Shown here in pieces: positions 59,601-64,000 of a stretch of DNA of 64,000 bases. The stretch comes from Actinomadura sp. NAK00032 (lineage in GTDB: Bacteria > Actinomycetota > Actinomycetes > Streptosporangiales > Streptosporangiaceae), in NCBI RefSeq assembly GCF_013364275.1, contig NZ_CP054932.1:1674001-1738000 (forward strand), read 5' to 3'. Made by a program: the position numbers and the translations under genes. Within the stretch, counting starts at the first letter, position 1; each line of letters begins with the position of its first letter. The notes under the pieces were generated by a model. It was not told the DNA's origin, ran no database searches, and saw only the letters and a list, made by a program, of their open reading frames with translations.

Positions 59601-61656
59601 GGTCGGCGAGGGGCGCGGCGTCGGCGGCGGTCTCGATGGCGCCGGCCGCCTCGGTGATGCGCTCGACCTCGGCGTGGTAGCCGGTGAAGGCGTCCTCGCG
59701 CTGGAGGAACTCGACCGCGCCCCGGCCCGCTTCCCGCAACTCGGCCTGGACGGTCTCGGAGAGCTCGTCCAGCCGGGACGCGTCGACGTAGCGCAGGTCG
59801 CGGAGTGTTTCCAGCCGGCCTTGGGCGCGGCGGAAAGAGGCCAGTCGCGACACCCAGCCGTCGGCCGTCGAGGGCGGCTCGGCGTGGGCTCGGCGGCTCA
59901 GCGCGGCGATGTCGTCCGCCGCTTCGGAAACAGCGGAAACGGCCTGGTCGGTGAGCGCCTGGACCTTCTCGAACTCGTCCAGCACCTGGCCGGCGGTCGC
60001 GCGGACGTCCGCCAGCGGCGCCGTCACCGCGCCCAGATCGTCGTCGGCGAGCCAGTGGTACAGGTCGGCGGCGCGCGTGCAGGCGGAGATCAGCGCCTCG
60101 AACACCCGGGCGGACGGCGACATCTCGTCCACCATCCGGGTGATCGACAGGCACTCGGAGATTCCGCGCACGAGCTCGGCGTTGCCGACCCGCTCCAGCG
60201 GCCCGGTCCCGACCGGCTGCGCGGCGGCGTAGGCGTCCGAGACGTACGGGGTCGCCCAGATCTGCATGGGGTGGACGCGCGACGGCTCGTCGGAGAACGC
60301 CCGCATCACGACGAGCGTCCCGTCCGCGAACAGCGAGTACCCGTGGCAGGTGATCGGCGTCGCGACCCGCTTGCGGATCACGTTGTACGGCAGCAGCAGC
60401 GACCGCCCGTCCTCCCGCGCGTGGAAGACGTACAGGACGTCCTCCCCGTTGGGGGAGCGGATGACCCGCTCGTACTCCAGCCCGGCCACGTCGGTGTCGA
60501 ACGTCTTCGCGGTGCCGGTGTCGAGGTAGTAGCCGCCGGGGAAGATGATCCCGTGGTCGTCCGGCAGCCGCCGGCACGCCTGCGCGATCCCGTCGAGCCG
60601 CGTGACCTCCTTCGTGCGGACGTTGAACACCAGGTGCCGCCACGCCCGCTCGTTGTACGGGCGGATCCGCAGCAGGATCAGCGCGCCGACCCGCGCGTGC
60701 AGGACGTCGGCGTCCGCGAGCGACTGGAGCGGCTCGTCCACCGGCTCGGAGTAGATCCCCTCGCCGCTGCCGGTGTTGTCCTCGATCTTGACGGTGAGGG
60801 TGCCGCCGATCGTCTCGACGAACACCTCGCCCTCGATCGAGATGTGCGGGTGCCGCCCGAGGACGTGGTCGTCCCGGGTGGTCTCGACCCAGTCGACGTC
60901 GTGCGCGGGCGGGAACGCGTGGTCGCGCTCGCCCTGGTTGTCCTCGTAGGCGACGCCGCCGTCCGGTGCGGTCCGCCACCGCAGGACGCGCAGGTCCGAC
61001 AGGCGCGGCCCCGTCTGGAAGACGGCGAGGAGCCGCCCGTCCACGAGCCTCAGCTGGAGCAGCCGCGCCTGCCGGTAGTACCGGTACATGTCGGCGAAGT
61101 CGCGCAGGAAGCGCGGGTCGTCCAGCAGGCCCGGTACCGCCTCCGGCCCGGCGGGGACGAACGCGATGCCGTCCTCCGTCCGGGCGAACCGGTGCAGGGA
61201 GAACACGTCGTCGACCGTCGTCTCCGGCTTCAGCCCGAGGAAGACGTTGTAGCCGAACAGCATCACCCCGCCGAGCGCCACCACGTCGCGGGGCACGCAG
61301 TTGTGCGCGGTCCGGATCCGCTCGGTGCCGGCCAGCCGCAGCTCCGTGCCGCCGAACACCTCCAGCCGCCGCGCGTTCAGCGCCTCCGCACGCCGCGCCA
61401 GCTCACCGGCCCGCTCGGCGAGCCGCGCCCGCAGCACCTCGTACGTCCCGTGATCCAGCCCCGTTCGACCCGCTTCGGCCCCGGCGGCCTCGACCCCCGC
61501 CCCGGCGGCCTCGACCCTCGCCCCGGCGGCCTCGACCCCCGCGCCGGCGGTCCCGGCTGCGTCCCAAGCGGTTCCGGCCGCGTCCCGGACGGTCCCCGTC
61601 GCGTCCCCGGCGGTCCCCGTCGCGTCCCCGGCGGCGGTCCTGACGACCTCGCTCAC
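56635..61656 (-). CDS. Giant AAA+ 'DNA repair ATPase' (DUF3686 type)
   Basis: 1,673 residues. N-terminal 60 residues are Ala/Gly repeats (GVEAA units). A beta-propeller-like DUF3686 region follows (about 100-500, 'HISIEGEVFVETIGGTLTVKIEDN', part), then long helical coiled coil (about 540-950). A C-terminal AAA+ domain carries Walker A 'LISPPGYGKTTLMEYVADRLG' at about 1322 (part), Walker B 'NNVLLYVDDIQHTSPEFLQKF' at about 1385 (part) and 'CMAGNPYTESGRRFRIPDMLANR' (part). The name 'repair' is inherited, not shown. GTG start after GGGAGAG. Downstream of an SPFH gene in one direction. Confidence 0.85.
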   Translation of the reverse strand: MSEVVRTAAGDATGTAGDATGTVRDAAGTAWDAAGTAGAGVEAAGARVEAAGAGVEAAGAEAGRTGLDHGTYEVLRARLAERAGELARRAEALNARRLEVFGGTELRLAGTERIRTAHNCVPRDVVALGGVMLFGYNVFLGLKPETTVDDVFSLHRFARTEDGIAFVPAGPEAVPGLLDDPRFLRDFADMYRYYRQARLLQLRLVDGRLLAVFQTGPRLSDLRVLRWRTAPDGGVAYEDNQGERDHAFPPAHDVDWVETTRDDHVLGRHPHISIEGEVFVETIGGTLTVKIEDNTGSGEGIYSEPVDEPLQSLADADVLHARVGALILLRIRPYNERAWRHLVFNVRTKEVTRLDGIAQACRRLPDDHGIIFPGGYYLDTGTAKTFDTDVAGLEYERVIRSPNGEDVLYVFHAREDGRSLLLPYNVIRKRVATPITCHGYSLFADGTLVVMRAFSDEPSRVHPMQIWATPYVSDAYAAAQPVGTGPLERVGNAELVRGISECLSITRMVDEMSPSARVFEALISACTRAADLYHWLADDDLGAVTAPLADVRATAGQVLDEFEKVQALTDQAVSAVSEAADDIAALSRRAHAEPPSTADGWVSRLASFRRAQGRLETLRDLRYVDASRLDELSETVQAELREAGRGAVEFLQREDAFTGYHAEVERITEAAGAIETAADAAPLADLLAAQNEGLEVVTEVVGDLDITDATARTAILERVGEVLGGLNRARAVLDNRRRDLLGREGRAAFAAELALLDQSIAGALATAATPEDCDERLGRLLLRLETLQARFAELDEFLGELETKRTEVYEAFSSRKQTLLDERARRTDRLTESADRILAGVHRRAATLGSPDEVNTYFATDAMVARLRSIADELRGLDDGVRAEELEGRVKAARQEAGRALRDRLDLYGDDGGTIRLGRHRFAVNTRPIELTLVPHRDAVAFAITGTDYRAPVQDEGFAATRPLWNQTLVSETPETYRAEYLATSILATSPLDDLLGAAADGRLLGLVRDVAADRYDEGYERGVHDHDAARILDALLRLRADAGLLRYPGPARATAQLFWTHGPDETERAMWTARARSLIRARQAFGRTDALTDLTAELTASITGFARHHHLRLPDPLAAEYLIEELATAPDGFVTSQGARALLKGFTQALGDTTLDDDLRDVGTLTARHQLAEAWLASYLATGDGGDEADLPEAVATLLCPSARYDSPAALTATIEDLLGDHPRITDRRLNLRLDETLARTHHFRNERVPAFRAYQKQRNDLITVEEKRLGLADFKPRTMSAFVRNRLVDEVYLPLIGDNLAKQLGAAGDGKRTDQMGLLLLISPPGYGKTTLMEYVADRLGLALVRVDGPALGHDVTSLDPAQAPNATAAREIEKINLALDMGNNVLLYVDDIQHTSPEFLQKFIPLCDAQRRIEGAARTYDLRGKRFAVCMAGNPYTESGRRFRIPDMLANRADVWNLGDVLSGKDDLFALSYIENALTSNPVLAPLTTRDRDDVELLVRLASGDQTVRPDRLSHPYSQAELDEILSVLEKLIHVQQVVLTVNRAYIASAAQDDASRTEPPFRLQGSYRDMNKLAERILPVMNARELEAALDDHYRAESQTLTSDAEANLLKLSELRGTLAAAEADRWTEVKAAYQRSQTLTGNTEDPSVGALLHLADKLSAIEKALRNA
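61480..61640. repeat. 21-bp tandem repeats in the ATPase 5' end
   Basis: About three copies of CCCCGGCGGCCTCGACCCCCG-like 21-bp units (one base over 20 trimmed in meaning: unit codes for AGxGVEA) and two to three copies of a second 21-bp unit with GTCCCCGTCGCGTCC. They code for the Ala/Gly-rich N-terminal tail. Confidence 0.75.
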
Positions 61657-61732
61657 CCATCTCTCCCGTCTGCGTGTCGCTGTGATGGCGGCGCCTCGCC
61701 CGCGCACCGGGCGCGCGAGGGGGTTCGGTGGG

Positions 61733-61783
61733 CTGCGACGGGTCGCCGGCCCGGCGGCCCCCGGTGCCGGCGACCCGTCGCAG
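61733..61783. terminator. 18-bp perfect hairpin between the SPFH and ATPase genes
   Basis: Arms CTGCGACGGGTCGCCGGC (61733-61750) and its exact complement (61766-61783) with a 15-nt GC-rich loop, placed 8 bp after the SPFH stop and 77 bp before the ATPase start. It may attenuate transcription into the ATPase gene or stabilise the SPFH message. Confidence 0.7.
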
Positions 61784-61791
61784 GTCTTGGA

Positions 61792-63819
61792 TCAATTCGC
61801 GGCCACGGCGGTTCCATTGATCTCGGACAATTCCGACAGCGGCGCGTCGGCGACGCCGAGGCGGCGCGCGGTGTCCAGCAGGTCCTGGAGGCCGGGGGCC
61901 TCCGGGCCGCCCGACTTGATCAGCCGCAGCAGCAGCGCCGAGAGGGTCAGGTCGCGGACGCCGCCGGTGTCGATCGAGCCGAGCAGCCGGGCCACGTCAC
62001 CGGTGAACGACGACGTCCCGTCCAGCCACGGTCCGGCGAGGGACCGCGCCACCTCGGAGTTCTGCACGAAGCCGTCCACGCTCTTGCCGAGCGCGATCGA
62101 CCCGACGAGCCGGTCGAAGAAGACGCTGTCGCCGCCGACGATGTTGATGTCGGCCTGCTCCAGCCCGGTGGCGAGGACGGTGGCCTGCGCCTCCGCGACC
62201 TGCCGCTGCACCTCGATCCCGGCGAGCCGGACGTCCTTCTCCGCCTCCAGCCGCAGCCGGTACTCCTCGTGCTGGCGGGACGCCTCGTCCAGCGCGGCCA
62301 TCGCGCCGGCCTTCTCGGTGAGGCCCTCGGCCTCGGCGCGCAGCGTCTCGCGGATCCGGGCGGCCTCCGCCGCCGCCATCTCCGTCGCGGCGGCGGCCTC
62401 GGCGCGGCCGACCTTCTCGATGGCGTCGGCGTCGCGCTCGCGCACCTGGACCTCGGCGAGCCCGGCCGCGGCGGCCTCCGCCCGCAGCCCCTCGGCGAGC
62501 CTGATCTTGGCCTGCGCGTCCATCTCCGCGGCCTCCTGCCGCGCCTGCGCCATCGTCAGCTCCTCACGGGCGCGGTGCTGCGCGGCGGCCTCGGCCGCCT
62601 CCGCGGCCTTGATGTCCTTGACGAGGTTCTCCTGCGCCTCGGCCTCCGCGTGGATGATCACCGACTGGCGGGCGCGCTCGGCCTCCTCGACCGCGCGGAG
62701 CCGCTTGATGCCCTCCTCCTGCTCGGCGACGGTCCGCTCGACCGCGATCCGCTCCCGGACGACGTTCGCGATCTCCCGCTTCTCGGCCTCGACCTCCTTG
62801 TCGGCGGCGATGCGGGTCAGCTCCGTCTCCCGCTCGCGGCCGATGACCTCCAGCAGCCGGTCCTTCTCGATGCGCTCGCTCTCGATCGCGAGGACGCGCT
62901 CCTTGTTCTTGGCCGCGACGGAGATCTCGCGCTCCTTGTTCTCGTGCTGGACGCCGAGCTGCTCGTCGGTGCGGATGTGCGCGGTCTGCGCGCGGAGCCG
63001 CTCCTCGGCCTTGACCCGCTCGGTCTCCGCCTGCTCGCGGGCCCGGACGGTCTCGATCTCGCGCTCCTGGCGGAGCTCGGCGTCGGCCTGGCGGCGCTCC
63101 AGCTCCAGGATCGCCTCGCGCGCCTCCACGTTCTGGCGGGTGATCTCCTTCTCCTCGTTGCGGGTGAACTCGTTGGTGCGGACGTGCTCGATCGCGGTCA
63201 GCTCGGTGATCTTCCGGATGCCCTGCGCGTCCAGGATGTTGGACTTGTCGAGCGACAGCAGCGACGTCTGCTCCAGGTAGTCGATCGCCGCGTCCTCCAG
63301 GCTGTAGCCGTTCAGGTCCGTGCCGATGACCTGGATGATGTGGTCGCGGAACTCGTTGCGGCGGGTGTAGAGGTCGGCGAAGTCCAGGTGCTTGCCGACG
63401 GTCTTCAGTGCCTCGGAGAACTTCGCGGCGAACAGCTCCTGCAGCGTCTCCTGGCTGCTGGCGCGCTCGGTCCCGATGGCCTGCGCGACCCTGATGACGT
63501 CCTCGACGGTCTTGTTGACGCGGACGAAGAACGTGATGCGGATGTCGGCGCGGATGTTGTCCTTGCAGATCAGGCCCTCCCGGCCCGTCCGCTCGATCTC
63601 GATCGTCTTGACCGAGATGTCCATCAGCTCGGCCCGGTGCAGGACGGGCAGGACGATCGCGCCGGTGAAGGTGACGTCGACCCTCTTGAGCTTGGAGATG
63701 ATCAGCGCGCGGCCCTGGTCGACCTTGCGGAACAGGCGGGTCACCATCAGCACGAGGCCGAGGGCGATGAGCAATGCGAGTGCGAGGAGCACACCGGCTC
63801 CGATGGTGATCGTGTCCAA
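61792..63819 (-). CDS. Flotillin-like SPFH-domain protein
   Basis: 675 residues. One N-terminal membrane helix (about 5-27, 'ITIGAGVLLALALLIALGLVLMVTRLF', part), an SPFH domain (about 30-200, 'FTGAIVLPVLHRAELMDISVKTIEIERTG', part), then a very long Glu/Ala/Arg-rich coiled coil (about 205-530) and a flotillin-type C-terminal region ending 'LSELSEINGTAVAAN'. Forms oligomeric membrane scaffolds. The start codon read here is TTG with AGAGGGA upstream. It precedes the giant ATPase and follows another gene by 38 bp. Confidence 0.88.
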   Translation of the reverse strand: MDTITIGAGVLLALALLIALGLVLMVTRLFRKVDQGRALIISKLKRVDVTFTGAIVLPVLHRAELMDISVKTIEIERTGREGLICKDNIRADIRITFFVRVNKTVEDVIRVAQAIGTERASSQETLQELFAAKFSEALKTVGKHLDFADLYTRRNEFRDHIIQVIGTDLNGYSLEDAAIDYLEQTSLLSLDKSNILDAQGIRKITELTAIEHVRTNEFTRNEEKEITRQNVEAREAILELERRQADAELRQEREIETVRAREQAETERVKAEERLRAQTAHIRTDEQLGVQHENKEREISVAAKNKERVLAIESERIEKDRLLEVIGRERETELTRIAADKEVEAEKREIANVVRERIAVERTVAEQEEGIKRLRAVEEAERARQSVIIHAEAEAQENLVKDIKAAEAAEAAAQHRAREELTMAQARQEAAEMDAQAKIRLAEGLRAEAAAAGLAEVQVRERDADAIEKVGRAEAAAATEMAAAEAARIRETLRAEAEGLTEKAGAMAALDEASRQHEEYRLRLEAEKDVRLAGIEVQRQVAEAQATVLATGLEQADINIVGGDSVFFDRLVGSIALGKSVDGFVQNSEVARSLAGPWLDGTSSFTGDVARLLGSIDTGGVRDLTLSALLLRLIKSGGPEAPGLQDLLDTARRLGVADAPLSELSEINGTAVAAN

Positions 63820-63857
63820 CGGGATCCCTCTCTGCTGGGGGGAAGGAGGTCGCGGGG

Positions 63858-64000
63858 TCAGGGGGACGGGCGGTGGGCCAGGTCGGACGCCGTGCCGTGC
63901 GGCATCACCCAGAAGAACCGGCCGTCCGGGTCGAAATCGAAGATCAGTGCGGTGCTGCCGGCCGTGAGGTCGTCGCCGCCGTCCACGATCGCGGCGCCGG
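63858..64000 (-). CDS. 3' end of a gene upstream of the SPFH gene (cut by window)
   Basis: The last 46 residues are in the window: 'GAAIVDGGDDLTAGSTALIFDFDP' followed by 'DGRFFWVMPHGTASDLAHRPSP' and a TGA stop. The pattern (VxxGxxL.AGT.ALIFD) resembles a short beta-barrel OB/NfeD-like end, which would fit a flotillin partner, but the fragment is too short to be sure. It is separated by 38 bp from the SPFH start, so likely the same operon. Confidence 0.6.
   Translation of the reverse strand, partial: GAAIVDGGDDLTAGSTALIFDFDPDGRFFWVMPHGTASDLAHRPSP

Overview
The window reads as chromosomal DNA of a high-GC actinomycete. Coding is dense, third codon positions are strongly G/C, GTG starts are frequent, and many genes are coupled by ATGA or GTGA overlaps. 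A group 1h type [NiFe]-hydrogenase, a MshC-like cysteine ligase, a SepX/GlpR-like membrane protein, TIGR03086 and DUF222/HNH proteins all point to Actinobacteria. Thermomonosporaceae (Actinomadura-like) is my guess from overall flavour, not a proven assignment.

Layout. 1-7,700: end of an ABC-2 permease, tRNA-Ala(CGC), a sepX/rimJ pair, nagA with a divergent DeoR regulator, a MshC/CysS-like ligase, an anti-sigma-type ATPase, a VOC protein and an HMG-CoA lyase. 7,700-14,285: a GntR-controlled catabolic operon (class III CoA-transferase, HyuA, HyuB, N-carbamoylsarcosine-amidase-like hydrolase), divergent from the HMG-CoA lyase. 14,278-18,778: TetR with a divergent MpaB-family oxygenase, then a translationally coupled trxB / UPF0718 permease / TIGR03943 operon. 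18,942-25,222: a tRNA-dependent cyclodipeptide synthase followed by an NCS1-type permease, a rhodanese, a secreted thioredoxin, a secreted subtilase and two LysR regulators. This looks like a small biosynthetic locus with an unusual sulfur/redox flavour.

25,367-29,836: TIGR03086 protein, a triple-repeat L7/L12-like protein, a fused acyl-CoA dehydrogenase, and an aldo/keto reductase with a MerR-type promoter. 29,881-44,550: a complete-looking [NiFe]-hydrogenase region. hypB-hypA run divergently from the structural genes hhyS-hhyL. About twelve further tightly overlapping genes follow: accessory proteins of unknown role, two very small proteins, a maturation protease, two SIS-domain proteins, two HypC-like proteins, HypD and HypE. 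A HEAT-repeat protein ends the run. HypF is not present. Short tandem repeats in multiples of 3 bp sit at several gene junctions.

44,677-51,869: DUF1269 protein, tRNA-Met(CAT) with a strong terminator, TetR plus FAD monooxygenase, the broken remains of a tetrapyrrole-methylase-type SAM methyltransferase, a quinone oxidoreductase behind a SoxR-like box, an ABM monooxygenase and a MerR regulator. 51,870-56,634 is a decayed accessory stretch: a fragment of a GAP/Sap-family protein, G-rich degenerate repeats, a DUF222/HNH endonuclease gene, and a complete IS4-family element with perfect 10-bp target duplications that split a palindromic intergenic repeat. 56,635-64,000: a giant DUF3686-type AAA+ ATPase with an SPFH/flotillin protein and the end of one more gene, apparently one operon.
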